DNA from: Adiantum capillus-veneris
Lineage: Eukaryota; Streptophyta; Polypodiopsida; Polypodiales; Pteridaceae
Assembly: GCA_014529385.2 (NCBI GenBank)
Contig: CM043967.1
Span: 132,672,682 to 132,736,681, forward strand
Length of the DNA: 64,000 bases
Direction of reading: 5' to 3'
This document shows, piece by piece, positions 9,960 through 21,111 of the stretch (its first letter is position 1; each line of letters starts with the position of its first letter). The translations under genes were made by a program, and so were the position numbers. A model generated the notes under the pieces. That model did no database searches. It saw nothing but the letters and a program-made list of their open reading frames with translations, and had not been told where the DNA came from.

Positions 9960-11294
9960 TTCCAGCCCATCATAAGATTCCTGGTTTGTTCTTTCCCTGA
10001 CTGGCGGTGTTATTATGATTTTTCGGTCCTGGATGGTGAATTTCCGATAGTGTGATGGTACATTCATGTTTCCTTTTTCTGATTCCTGTTTTCCATCACT
10101 ATCTCTCTCAGTAGTCCATTCCTCTCGTAAAGACCGTTTTAGTTCTTGGTATTTCTGTTTACGCTCCAGTTTTGTCCACTCTTGGTGTTTCGTTGTTTCT
10201 CTTTTTGTGATTTTGTTTCTGTTTTAGCTTTCCGTACTTGTCTTATTTCCTCTCGCGTTCCTTCCCCTCGAACTTTTGAGAATCTTCCTGATATTTGATC
10301 TTTTACACAATCCTCTGCTTTTACAAGCATCAGATAGTAAGTTTTACCTTTTATCCTGGGCATTAGGTTCTCTCTCGCTTTGTTTGCTGCTCATTTTCTT
10401 CTATAGCGTTCTTGGCGTCTAGGGTGCTGATTAGCAAAATCATAAAACTTGATATTCTCTATTTTCTCCCCGCGATCACTTGAGTTGTCTGAACACTCAT
10501 TATCTGCATCGTTATTTACCGCCAAATGCTCAGAGGAGTTATAAAACTCTTCTTGTTCTGGTGGTTCTACCATCTCATCTTCTCTTGGTATAAGGCTTAC
10601 TATGTAATAGGGTAGCATATTATAGTTGTCCTTATCGCAAAATTTCATTGTTGGACTATCTATAATGGTACAGACATCCAATGTTGCTAGTATGTGTTCC
10701 CATTCCAAAGGTTCTAAGTCATCATCAGGAAAAGGTTCCAGAATATACTCCTTGTCCTCAATCTCTCTTTTTAAGATGCATTCCTCTCTTTTTAATCTCC
10801 CACAATATGAAGCTCCGCACATCCATAGCTCTTTTTATTGCCCTAACCATGCTGGGAGTTCCGACCCCGCTAATGTAGTTGAATCAAACTCTTCCACTGG
10901 TGTCTGGTTCACATCCTTGTAACTATGGTCTTTCAGATGTATTTTGGTTGTTGTCTCACCATGTCTGAGGTACATGTGGTCGTAACCCCACTCCTGGACC
11001 ATCTTCAATTGTTGAATGAATGGTCTTCCCAAGATGATCGACTATTGAAAATGTATGCTCATACTCGATTCCGCATGAAGTGACAATCACTTTTTCTAAG
11101 AGTCCTAGAGGCTTCTCCATGAACCCATCTGCCAATTGCAATTTCATTCTGGTAGCTCTCAAAGCTGGTTTTTCCCATTTTTTCCAGATTTCCTTGGTGG
11201 CGATAGCAACTCCTGCTCCACTGTCAAGAATAGCTTTGGAAACTACTCCTTGGAATTCTATTGGTAGCGTGGTGTTTCCATCTTCTCCCTCGCA
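9960..11294 (-). pseudogene. Canonical protease (PR1) and acidic linker, element A
   Basis: The retropepsin has ILDSGAGVAIA (DSGA at 11214-11225), then SCGIEYEHTF and the C-terminal GRPFIQQLKMVQEWGY. It would cleave Gag-Pol. A long acidic linker follows, containing MCGASYCGRL and a Glu/Asp-rich block (10822-10391), then a Lys-rich block before RT. Frameshifts lie near 11040 and 10370. The same domain and linker appear intact in element F, which supports the reading. Confidence 0.75.
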
Positions 11295-14200
11295 TTACTC
11301 TCCAACCTTGTTTAAAGGTACTGGCCTAGTGTTTAGTTGAGGCCTGTCCAATTCTCTGATCCCTTCCTGAAGCTTCGAGGTGGGATATTTCACTCCAAAT
11401 TTTTCTAGACATTTTCCTACTGTGGTCCACATGTTTGGTCGTAACCTTAGGAGTTCGGCTAATGTGATTGTGCATGCCACCGGGGTGGACAATAACTCAA
11501 TCAACCCTTGTGAATCCATCACTTTGTTAGAAGAAAGTCTTTGAGATGGGATTTCTCTCACCTCAGACTTGGCTTCATACTCTCCTAGGTAAGAGGGTAG
11601 AGTTTTCAGCGAGTCTGGTTGGCTGTGCCCTAAACTAATTGATCCTTGGTCTCCCCCTTGTGAATGTATCTCAAAGTTCATTTGTGATCCTGCCTCGAAT
11701 TCTTCAATAGGAGGTAAGATCTCGTTTTTCTCTTTTCTCGTGCCGTTCATGTGGTAACTCACCCTGTTAGCTTCATTGGCCTCACGAATTTGTTTCCACA
11801 GATCATCTAGACCGTTACAATCCTTACCCATTTCTGCCAATGTTTTAGGCTGGAACCCGTCACTTGCTCCATTTGTAGTATTTGGCCCTATGATAGGCTC
11901 TCCCTCAGACTCGTAGGAATTTGTGAGTCTTTCCTTCATTTCTACTTGTTCCTCTAAAGCTGGTTGGATAGGGGTTGGAGCTGGTACTTCATGCCCATTT
12001 GCAGGTTTACCAAGCGGGTTTTCTATCAAGGATTGAGCTGTTTCAATCATCTTTCTACACATTTCCAACCTCTATTTTCCTATTTCAGCATATGGATAAG
12101 TCATCCATCTTTTCTCTTGGGTTTGGTTCTTTTTGAGTCTGGCTTCATAAGCTTTTAGAAGTGCATCTAACTGCTCATTTACCTTGTCTGCTAGTACTGA
12201 TCCTCCTGATCCTGCCCTTTTGGGTTCTGCTATTTCCTTGGGTGCTATGGTTGCCGTAGTGTGTGAGCTTAGGCTAGCTAGATCCTCTAACCACTCTAAT
12301 CTATCCTTTGTGTGTTTTAACTCCTCGGATAGAGCAGTTTGCTCTCGTTCTTTCCTGGCTTTCATACGCACCTTTCTAGCCTTCCAAGTACTTCTCTGAT
12401 TTTTTGTTTCTGAACTTGGGGCATCGGTTTTTGGCTCTTCAATTATGGGTTCGTTCGTCATTCTTTGAGCTTGGGCTCGTGTCACTGCCTGAATAGGTAT
12501 GATTGTCTCGTTCTCTGACCCTCCACTGGAAGGCATTGCTTCCAGCACGTTCAAGGTAGTTTTTGCTCCTTTGCTGGGGTTCTTAGGGAAATCAGGAATC
12601 AAATGAGTAACTCCACACTCGGTGCAATATGCGTTGACTCTAATGATTTCATCATGAGGACAGTCTCTTAGCCAATGGTCTCCACCACACTTGTAGCAGG
12701 GTCCTTTAGGCTGTTGAGGTGCTCCTTGAGCTCCCCTTTGTTGGTATGCATGTCTCTGTCCGCCCATGCCTCCGTTGGCTATGAACAACAATGTTAGTTC
12801 ATCCAAGTTATATCTTCCTTCTCCTACTGCCTGTGCAGCTGTTGGTGGTCCTGCGCCTCCCATCATACTCCATGGTTCTGGTGTTGAGGGTTCTTCTGGT
12901 GGATAGTAGACAGAATTTGCTGCATATCCACTGGGATCTTCATAATATGCATGCATAGGCACCAAAGCCTTCTCTTCTGATTCGGTTACTGTTGGTGTGT
13001 ATCTTATGCCGACTGGTTGTAATCCTGGCAGGGGTGGTTGTTGTCCCAACACTGGTTGTGGTCTTTCTACACCTACAGGTCCTGGTAGGTTGCCTGCTTG
13101 GTACCTAGGCATCGGTGAAACTTGAGGAGAAGCTACCTGAGCTTGGGGAGCATAAGGTCTCTCTCTCACATATCCCTTGTTATAATAACATTCCTTTGTC
13201 CCATGGTTTGTCCATTTTTGTTCAATAGCACACCACTTGGGCTGTTTGGCTTGGGGTTTGGCGTACACGTTAATCTTTTTTAGCACTTCCTCTACAAGCT
13301 GCTCTTGGTTTACAGCTACTTCTCCTTTCGGTGCTGTCTTAGAAGACTTGCTTCCACTTTGTTGTGAGGATGAATCGTCGTCAAGATCCTTGAACTCACA
13401 CTCTTTGTAGACCGCCCAATTGTCTACAAGATAAAGAGCTTCCTTGGTTAACTCGTTCAACGTCGTGCTCCTCTTCATATGTAAGTCCTTCTGGAGATCT
13501 GCATTCCTTAGTCCTTGGATAAGTATAAGCATAAGTCTAGACTGAGTTAGCAGTTCTTCCACCGGGCAGACCTTAACATATCTTTTTAGTCATAGGCTGC
13601 CTTTCGCACAGATTCCCCGTCTTTTTTTTTGAATTTATGGATTTGTGAGACCGTATTATGAGCTATTCCCCTTTGTGAAAATTCCTCGATAAACTCGTTA
13701 AACACTTCCTCCATAGACTCAAAGTCTCTACGCTCCACAGAGTCAAACCAAGTAGCAGCGTCATCCTCTAGGGTTAGTCCAAATCCTGCAAATCGGGTAG
13801 GGAAGTCTAACACCTCTTCCGCTCTTATTACACACACAAAGGCAGCTACATGATCTCTTGGATCTCTATTTCCCGTGTATTTCTTGTTACCCATTTTTGC
13901 ACTTGAGAAGGTCTAATTCTACGATGGTCTACAAACCTCATCATTGGATCTCTACGTCCTAATCGATATACCTCCTTTGGACTTCTGTAGTAGGTTGGTT
14001 CCTCTCTCAGTGGTGCTCCTAAGCCATAATTTCTAACAGTTCTTGTCAGAGATGGTTCATCTCTCCGGACTCGTTCTATGGGTGGTCTTCCAGGCTCTGT
14101 TGACCCTTGAGTTTTTGGCTTACTCTCCCCTTGATACCTTGAATAGAGTGGTGGTTCTTGTAAATCCCTTAGCCCTCGTGCGGCTTGATAACCATCTCGG

Positions 14201-15204
14201 TTTCGGTCTTGTTCCAATGTTGCACTTTGTCGAAGCCATGCCTGCAATGATGGCTGAGTTGCTGGTTGGTTTTGGTTGTTGAATTTTTGCGGTCGGGTGG
14301 AATGTGAGGTTGCGTCATACTCCTTTGAGAAGGGATTTGTCGACTTGCTAGGGGTGTAGGTGGCTCTTGGCACTTCATCAGGGACATATGTTGATGCTCT
14401 TGGAAATGTTACCTTTTCTACCTCCTCTGGGAGAATACGTTGGTATTCTTGCCCGTACCTATCAACAAAAACAATATCCTTCCCCATACCAGTTTCATAA
14501 GAGAATAAGTAAAGAACCTTAGCTTTGCTTAACTCGGTTGGGTATGGTTCTTTGCAGTGAAAGTAAGAGACTATTCCCTCACTCTCATGCTTGTAAATTC
14601 CCACGTTCTCATTATAAGTTGATACCCTGGTTGTTTTCTTATCATACATAAAAATTGCTCCAGGTCGATCAATGTTTGGAGGCGGTTCTTGAGTTTTTGA
14701 AACCATTTTCCCCTTTGCCACGTTATCTCCATATCTGTCGTAATCTTCAAGGTTACTAACTATCAGATAGTGGTTCCCCTTTTCGTCTCAGAATCTATCT
14801 CCATCATCATAGACTCAAATTATCTCCAGTCTCTGAGCCGGTCTTTCTTCAAGACAAATGCACTTGCATCCTCGATAGTCAGAATAGACTAAGGCTCCCC
14901 TTGAGTTCATTCCTTCTAAGAAGATCACACTGAACTTGGAATCATTCAATGGATTTAGGGAGGGACTTCCTCCTGGCATTGGTCCGTCATAAGTGAAACA
15001 TCTTGGCTGTTGACTACCCATCATGAAGAAGGATTTGTCTGATGAAGTGTCAGTATCACTACCCTCCTCAATAATCGGTGCTAGTGGATCTAGCCTTGCC
15101 TGAGTCACACTCTCCTTGGTGGACACTAAGCTACCTTGAACACCTGCCACCTTTTGGTCTCTAAAAATGTATCTTCCTGACCTTAAATTCATCAAACTTA
15201 TCAA
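11295..15204 (-). pseudogene. Gag of element A with paired zinc knuckles
   Basis: The N-terminal part (15204-13846) is one frame broken by two TGA stops (14815-14817 and near 14780). The capsid-like part (13894-13586) reads KYTGNRDPRDHVAAF and TWFDSVERRDFESMEEVF. A frameshift near 13580 leads into 13562-12072, which ends with two zinc knuckles, CYKCGGDHWLRDC and CTECGVTHLIPDF; the last Cys of the second is Phe. A further acidic region (12068-11295) leads to PR1. At about 1,300 residues this gag is long. It binds and packages the element RNA. Confidence 0.75.
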
Positions 15205-16883
15205 TGCAATTTATTACAAATCTAACCACTCACCTAGCAAAGGACCAGTCTCCGCACAACTTCTTGCTTCTCTGCTGTACGCAAGTGTTTAACTTTGGCA
15301 ATCGAATCAAAGCATTTAACCGCTAGAGGTGATCTTAGTAATGATTGGTATAACTGGAGAGTTAACCTCAACCACTACTGTATTTTATACACTATTGATG
15401 TTCTGGATTAGGTCTGCTAATCTGGAACTGTACTTCCCTCGGATGTTGGTCAATTTACGTGAAAAAGTCAAATGAAACCTCACTGTCTAAGCTCAGCCAA
15501 CTTTTCTCTTCACTAAGCCCTAGTAGACATCCTATGTGTAGGATGTCTCTTGCTCTGTTTTTCCTGGATTCTTGCACTATGAATTCCCCTTGATGTGCTG
15601 AGTCCACAACTGTTTTTACTTTTTGATTTGGACACATATAAGCTGGTCAATGGATCGGAAATCTATTTCGACAGCCTGCTGCTAGTCTTGATCAGTCTAA
15701 TCAACTCCAATTTGGACCAAAATTGACTAGGAGGCTTGCCTCAGGCTATAAATACCTTGCTAGGCCCATAGTCAGCATCTGGCTTCAATTTCTTGCTTTA
15801 GACATCCTACACGTAGGATGTCTTTTTGCTCTGAATGGCTTCAAATGCAAAGCACAGACTCCCCTTGAGGTGCTGATCACTTTGGTATGCTAAAAATTAA
15901 GTTTGGAGTGCAAAATCACACAGATGACATCCTACGCGTAGGATGTATTTTTGGTCGGTTGACCCCAGACTTGACCCACAGCTTCCCCTTGATGTCAACA
16001 ACCCAGTGGTATGCTTAGATTTTGGTTTGGATTTCAAAAGTCCCCAATTTTAGCTGTCCTAGACTTTTTAAGTCAAAAGTGCTAAAGTCTGCTTAGAACC
16101 CAATTTTCTCACCCAAGTGAGATGAAACCTCTCTCAGTCACTCAATATATCATGCAGATCATGCCCATGCAGTCATCCTATGGTTTTGGTCTGAAAGTAA
16201 TGCCTTGGCACAATTTGGGTAGGATGTCTGGCAATTTTAGTCTATCTGGCCTTATCTTGTCAAGATATGGTCAAATTTCCACTTTCAAGGTGAAAATAGG
16301 GTAAACCCCACCTTCTGAACACACTGGTCAACACACTACACGTAGGATGTCTCCTGGCTTAAAATTAAATTTTTTCATGAGAGAAATGCTGCTGATGCTC
16401 TGCAACTCTATCAGAAACACTCACAGTAACTTTTAGACTTCACTTCAGCTTTCAAACACACTTTTGCATCTTTTTGCGTCTTTTACAACCTTGTGATGAA
16501 TCCAACAAGCAAGTATACATGCATGAAATGCTCTAGATCCTGAATCATGATGTCCTACTTACTCTACTCCTACTCATCATATGAAATGGTGATAATGGTG
16601 TTTTGGTTGCTTTCTGGCCTCTCCGGACTCTCAAGCTCTCCTCTCACCACTACTACCACTCCAACTCCTACTCAAGAACTCAACTAATATCTAAAACTAT
16701 CTCAGTCTACCTAAATCTACCTAAGTCGAAGGATCTAGTCTAGACACACTCTCCCTAGACTCCCTCTAAGACCTAGAGAGTCTTCCACCCTCTGATCCTA
16801 TCTAAATGTAAAACGAGACTCTTGGCAAGCCAAAGAATCCATATCCTCAAGGACTAGTCTCAGTCACCTACCTAAGGTTTTCG
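15205..16883 (-). repeat. 5' leader of element A with palindrome array
   Basis: No ORF of note lies here. Copies of the same palindrome as at 2903 lie at 15525-15548, 15800-15823, 15925-15948 and, degraded, 16329-16352; a half-site lies near 16220. Spacings are 275, 125 and 404 bp. The motif CCTTGA follows at +63, +63 and +62 of the first three copies, the same offset as CCTTGG in the left array, so both arrays are one repeat family. The remaining 16353-16883 is plain AT-rich and pyrimidine-rich leader. Confidence 0.8.
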
Positions 16884-16901
16884 TCCTCGGCAACGGCGCC
16901 A
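16884..16901 (-). promoter_or_regulatory. Primer binding site of element A
   Basis: On the minus strand, one base inside the LTR terminus, the sequence is TGGCGCCGTTGCCGAGGA. It starts with TGG, complementary to a tRNA CCA end. It closely resembles the GGCGCCGTTGCC-type PBS common in plant gypsy elements and usually assigned to tRNA-Asp. Its position next to TGTTGG fixes the LTR boundary. Confidence 0.85.
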
Positions 16902-16902
16902 A

Positions 16903-17870
16903 TGTTGGACGGATACGCCACGACGGACGTCAGCACAGTAAGAACTCACCTAACAAGATTTGTCAGCTAAGGACGAAGCTCGACCCGCAAGCACGTGGAA
17001 GCAAGCATAGGGTGTCAACCTACACACGACCGACTCCTAACTAATTCTTACAGAGGTCTCTACCCAATGTCTAAGTCACAGCCTTCAGGAGTGCATAAGA
17101 GGAAACTTCCTACAACGCTTTCTAGAGCAAAACACCCATCAAACAATTTCGAAACACCACAGAACTTGAAGGAGACCCTACTAACACCAATAGGCCACTC
17201 TTCCTAAGGTCTATGAACCAAAATCCCAACCCAAAACACATGGTGCAAAATCACGTAGGATGTCTGGCCGAAATTTGCAGGTCTTCGTTTCCAAAATCTA
17301 AAGTGCCTAACGTGTAGCTCTACTCAATGCGGACACGTGGATATGCTACAATGCAAAATCGGACAATGTATGCTCACCGAATCACTAGATGAAGCTCGTA
17401 GATGGAGCTTGCAAAATCGAATCGTACGCACGCAATGTAGGGATCGGTGCGTAGCTCTCGTCGGGGGCAACACGCTGCACTTCTCCGTACTCGATTCCGA
17501 CAACTGGTACGCGCGTAGCGTCAAGATGAAGTTCTCACTCTCTCTCGTACACAGTACGAGAGAGAGTGAGACAGTACACAGTACGACAGTACATAGTACG
17601 CTCACTCACAGACTTCAAATTTTTTTTTAAATGACAAAAAGGTTTTTCATTAAGGTCAAAAAGTGGTATAAATATCTTACAATTCTCAAACCCTAAAGTT
17701 CCAAATTAACCATCTACTCAATCTAAATGTCAAAACTGGAATACAATCTGGAAACTTCTGCAAGCCCCAATATTTACAAGGTGAAATGTCGGGTTTTCTC
17801 AATGAATGAATAATTACAAAAAATAATAATCTGCCGAGCAGTCAATTTTCGTAGGGTGTGTCTAGTTTCT
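16903..17870 (-). mobile_element. 5' LTR of element A
   Basis: The plus-strand left end TGTTGGAC directly follows the PBS. The right boundary is uncertain; ...TCTAACA at about 17872 is a candidate. The layout parallels the LTR ending at 42745: a TATA-like AT-rich block (about 17670), a CT/GA-rich stretch (17533-17571) and a half-palindrome CGTAGGATGTCT at 17254-17265. The 3' LTR is not found, so the ends cannot be tested against a partner. Confidence 0.6.
17533..17571. repeat. Perfect 18-bp stem hairpin in the LTR
   Basis: The arm TCTCACTCTCTCTCGTAC is followed by ACA and then its exact reverse complement. It is flanked by several ACAGTAC copies up to about 17600. It would form a very stable hairpin in either strand's RNA, downstream of the likely transcription start on the minus strand. 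Confidence 0.85.
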
Positions 17871-18500
17871 AACATACTGCCATTAATTGGGAAGATAGGG
17901 ACAACGACCCCCTCTCCTTGTTATATAGGTCAAAAATTACATAGCACAAAAACTAACAACCTAGCACATATCAAGTATTATGTTTAGAGATTGATTCATT
18001 TATCTACAACAACATTTACATATTTTAATTCCAAAAAAAACCAGGTAGTGTCCTTGTAACCCAAGGTCTTCTGTAATGTACCCAGCATTTTTCAATAAAA
18101 GCATTTTATTCACTTTGCAAATATTTAAATTTTGCATTTTGTTAAGTCAAAGAGCATGTTAATGAAACGATTGGATAAAAAATTGGACTTTAGAACTATT
18201 ACTTATGGTCTTTATCCACTTGAAAACTATAGGTTGATGGGAAATTTAAGCCTCAAGACTGTATGTAGAGATAAGAGTTGACTCTTGGGAAAGAAGGAGC
18301 AATTTTAGAAAAGGAGGAGTATTTTTAATAAAGAAAGAAGAGGGAGTTAAGTTTAGCGTTCTTGTATTAGAGCCCAAGCTTCTTCTAAAATTGGAGAACG
18401 GAAATCGTGCATCAGAATTCGTGTCCGCAAAAAAATAAAAAATAAAAAAATATATCTATATTTTAGAGCCATGAACGTATGTGAACTTATCTTTCCTTCC
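17871..18500. other. AT-rich intergenic stretch
   Basis: I see no ORF, RNA gene or repeat structure here that I can support. Confidence 0.4.
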
Positions 18501-18530
18501 TTCTCTCTATTCTTAGCTGGCCTTGAGAGC

Positions 18531-18885
18531 CTATATAAAGACCCCTCCCCCCTCACTTTCAGGGACAGACGTTGGAGTTACCTTCTCACCCTCAAGCTCT
18601 TACCTGCAAGCTATCTCCATCTCCATCTCCCTCTCCACCATCGTCGTGTTGCCCTTCGGATTCTTGAGTTCTCTTTCTCTCTATCCCTTTTCTCTACCTC
18701 AATACGATGGCTCCAAGCGAGTGACTCGAAGCTTGAAGGACACTCATGTCGCTCCACCTCCACGTAAGGTGCTGAGGAAGGCATCAACTACTCCAAAAGT
18801 TGCTCAAGCGGAGGTATTGATTCCGAAAGAAGGTGAAATTGTCCAACCTCAAACACGGGAGGTAATCGAACATGTCACTAATCCA
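18531..18885 (+). pseudogene. TATA promoter with first-exon fragment of unknown gene
   Basis: A good TATA box (CTATATAAAG, 18531-18540) is followed by a CT-rich 5' UTR-like stretch and an open frame that includes SLKDTHVAPPPRKVLRKAS and ends VTNP. GTAAG at 18886 looks like a splice donor, followed by AT-rich intron-like DNA. An ATG at about 18706 is in another frame and stops at once; the open frame starts at 18523. I do not recognise the product and find no second exon, so it is probably a promoter and exon remnant rather than a working gene. Confidence 0.35.
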
Positions 18886-19149
18886 GTAAGACAAATTTAT
18901 AATTTTGCATTTTTATTCATGTTGACTTGGGAAGCTAAGCATAGGGAACCCCTTAAACCGTCCAAGAAACGTGATTCTATCACAAGAGACAAGCATATGT
19001 TTTCACAGATTAGTGAAAGAATTGTTTGATAAATTGTCACTGTTTGTTGAATGGTTATTGCTTTATTGTTTCATAAGTTGTTACTAATTGATATGAAGAA
19101 TTGGTTGATCATGTTTGAAGGATCATTTAAAGAGAAGAATTTGTTCCTC

Positions 19150-19320
19150 GTGGTTAGCGGATGCCTCGTGGGTAGTGGGATGTCTGGCGGTTAGCAAGAT
19201 GCCTCGCTGTTAGCAAGATGGGAAGGCTACACAGTTTGCGGTTAGCGAATAAATCCTTTACAAAGGCTCTGTTGGTTAGACAAAGGAAGTTCGCGGGTAG
19301 CGGCAAAATCATAAGAAATT
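19150..19320. repeat. Degenerate short tandem repeat (GGTTAGC...GATGCCTCG)
   Basis: Units resembling GCGGTTAGCAAGATGCCTCG recur five to six times with substitutions and length changes. There is no coding sense. Confidence 0.5.
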
Positions 19321-19698
19321 GGAAAAGTTGTTTTTGTTTAAATATAGGGCTGTCTTCATTAGGCCTTATTTTAATTGTTTTGGTATTGTTTGAAGGGCTG
19401 TATAAAAGAACCTGTGTATGGAATTAATTAAGGAACACTATTTGTATATGTAAAACAGTGTGGTAGTAATTAAAAAACAAGATGAAAAGTGTGAGTGTGG
19501 GGTGGAAAGTGGGGGCTGGCTCAGGTTGCCAGTCAAGGATGGGTGGTATTGATTGGTCAAGAAACTCTCCACTCCCTTTTATTAAGAGAAGTGAAATTAG
19601 AGACTCATTGTGCCAAGAGTTGAGATGGCCCAAATCTACGTGACACAAGATTACTATTTAGTTTAAACTAAGTCTCATATCATATTTATGGTTTATGC

Positions 19699-20161
19699 AT
19701 TAGGAAGAGAATGGGGTCAAGGAGGGCCTCTTTATTTGGCAGTTTAAAAAAGTCAAAGCTCTAGTATTAAGAAAGTAACCAAAGGAGAGCTTTTGAATTC
19801 AAACAGGCAAAACGATCAGTTTATTTGAATTCAAATTTTCCCCCCAAAATAAAATTTAAAATCTAGCGGGAAAAACTATATCAAGTAACATATCTACCGA
19901 AAGAGCTCGACGTGTAGATTATACATTTATAATCTCCGCTCAAATCAGAGATCATATGTAGGAGTTATGGAAGGCCCAAAATCATAAAGTTATCCCTCCC
20001 CTTTTTGGGGGGAAAAGTGCATCCTTTGACCATTGTTATACCGCTGTTACACACCCACCATTCTTGCACACATGGCATGCACCTATTCGTCAAAATATTA
20101 ATCACCTCCATAATCTCATGGAAAATAAAGAGGCCCTCCTAGACCTCATCCTCTTCCTAAT
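19699..20161. mobile_element. MITE-like element with 39-bp terminal inverted repeats
   Basis: The 39 bp at 19699-19737 (ATTAGGAAGAG...CTCTTTATTT) is repeated inverted at 20123-20161, with three mismatches by my count. The interior is about 385 bp, AT-rich and non-coding. No convincing target duplication is seen outside the repeats, so the superfamily cannot be assigned. Confidence 0.6.
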
Positions 20162-21055
20162 GGATGGCGGCCGTGCCTCTTAAACGTGGGGAAAAAGACG
20201 TTGTTTATGGATTCTAATTATGTCAATGGGATTTCATCTTTATGTTAGGAAACAACTTCATTAGAATCCTAGATTTATTGACCTAGTTTGTGACGTATGA
20301 CCCTTATAACCACGTAAATAATGGATAGAGGACTTCCTCTCTTCTGTTGCTTGTATCTCTAATTTGTGGAAATAGAGTAGGGTGTCATCAATGGAAAAGG
20401 AGAATAAAGGAAGGCCATCTATCAAGTCGTCCCAATCTTCTCGGGGTTGGGGACCTCACATCTCCACAACAGTCAAATGTCAAGAATGTATTTACACTTA
20501 TGCATTATTTGAGCTTCTAAAAAGAAAAAATTTGGACATCATCTCCATTGTACAATGGATATATTTTCAGATTTCCAGTCTCACATGAGGTTAACGACTC
20601 TAGCAAACACCCAGAAGTAAAACACTTGCCTACAATCTATATGTACATCCATTGCCAATTTCAGTGTTCAATTTGCTTCTATTTTATGTTATGGTCATAT
20701 GACAGCTTCCCGTTGGTTTTTCTCTAGCATATCTACTTGCACTTCTCTGTGCTCCTCACATATATCTACCATATTCTTTACCAATAGACAAGAGATCATA
20801 CTAATCATATCTTAAATGGGAAGAATATATTTCCCAAGTTGTATCCACATCTTGAGAATTGCTATAATCTATTTCCATCTCCTCTTTTGTCTTGAGATTT
20901 GGAATTTTGTCTATCTCCACCACTTCAACCTCATCCACAAACCTCATTTATTGATCTTTAGCACAAACGAATGGAACAACCTGACCGACCACTTGACCAT
21001 ACATTTGTCAAAGTCAATGATGCAGAAGTGTAGAGACCAAGGGGAGTGAGCAAGC

Positions 21056-21060
<5 letters not shown>
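20162..21060. other. Non-coding stretch
   Basis: Only short chance ORFs are present. I see nothing I can assign. Confidence 0.4.

Positions 21061-21109
<49 letters not shown>
21061..21109. repeat. (GA)n microsatellite
   Basis: About 24 uninterrupted GA units. On the opposite strand it would read as CT repeats. Confidence 0.95.

Positions 21110-21111
<2 letters not shown>

Larger units (their letters stand above)
1..17870 (-). mobile_element. Element A: giant Ty3/gypsy retrotransposon with extra ORF3
   Basis: Read on the minus strand this element has a 5' LTR starting TGTTGGAC on the plus strand at 16903, a PBS (16884-16901), a palindrome-bearing leader, gag (15204-11295), PR1 with DSGA at 11214-11225, RT with YMDD at 9294-9305, RNase H, integrase, a second retropepsin with DSGA at 6552-6563, a W-motif tail, an internal polypurine tract at 5380-5393, a 285-bp palindrome array and ORF3 (2737-171). 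At over 17.8 kb it far exceeds typical gypsy length. The same order from PR1 to ORF3 recurs in element F, which argues against chance juxtaposition. The 3' LTR was not found in the window and probably lies beyond its left edge. Many stops and frameshifts make this copy non-functional. An alternative is two abutting elements; the shared palindromes and LTR style argue for one. Confidence 0.7.

Noticed and set aside
19696-20164. TTA/TAA as a Harbinger-type target duplication of the MITE
   Set aside because: The flanks are complementary rather than identical, so they are part of the inverted repeat.
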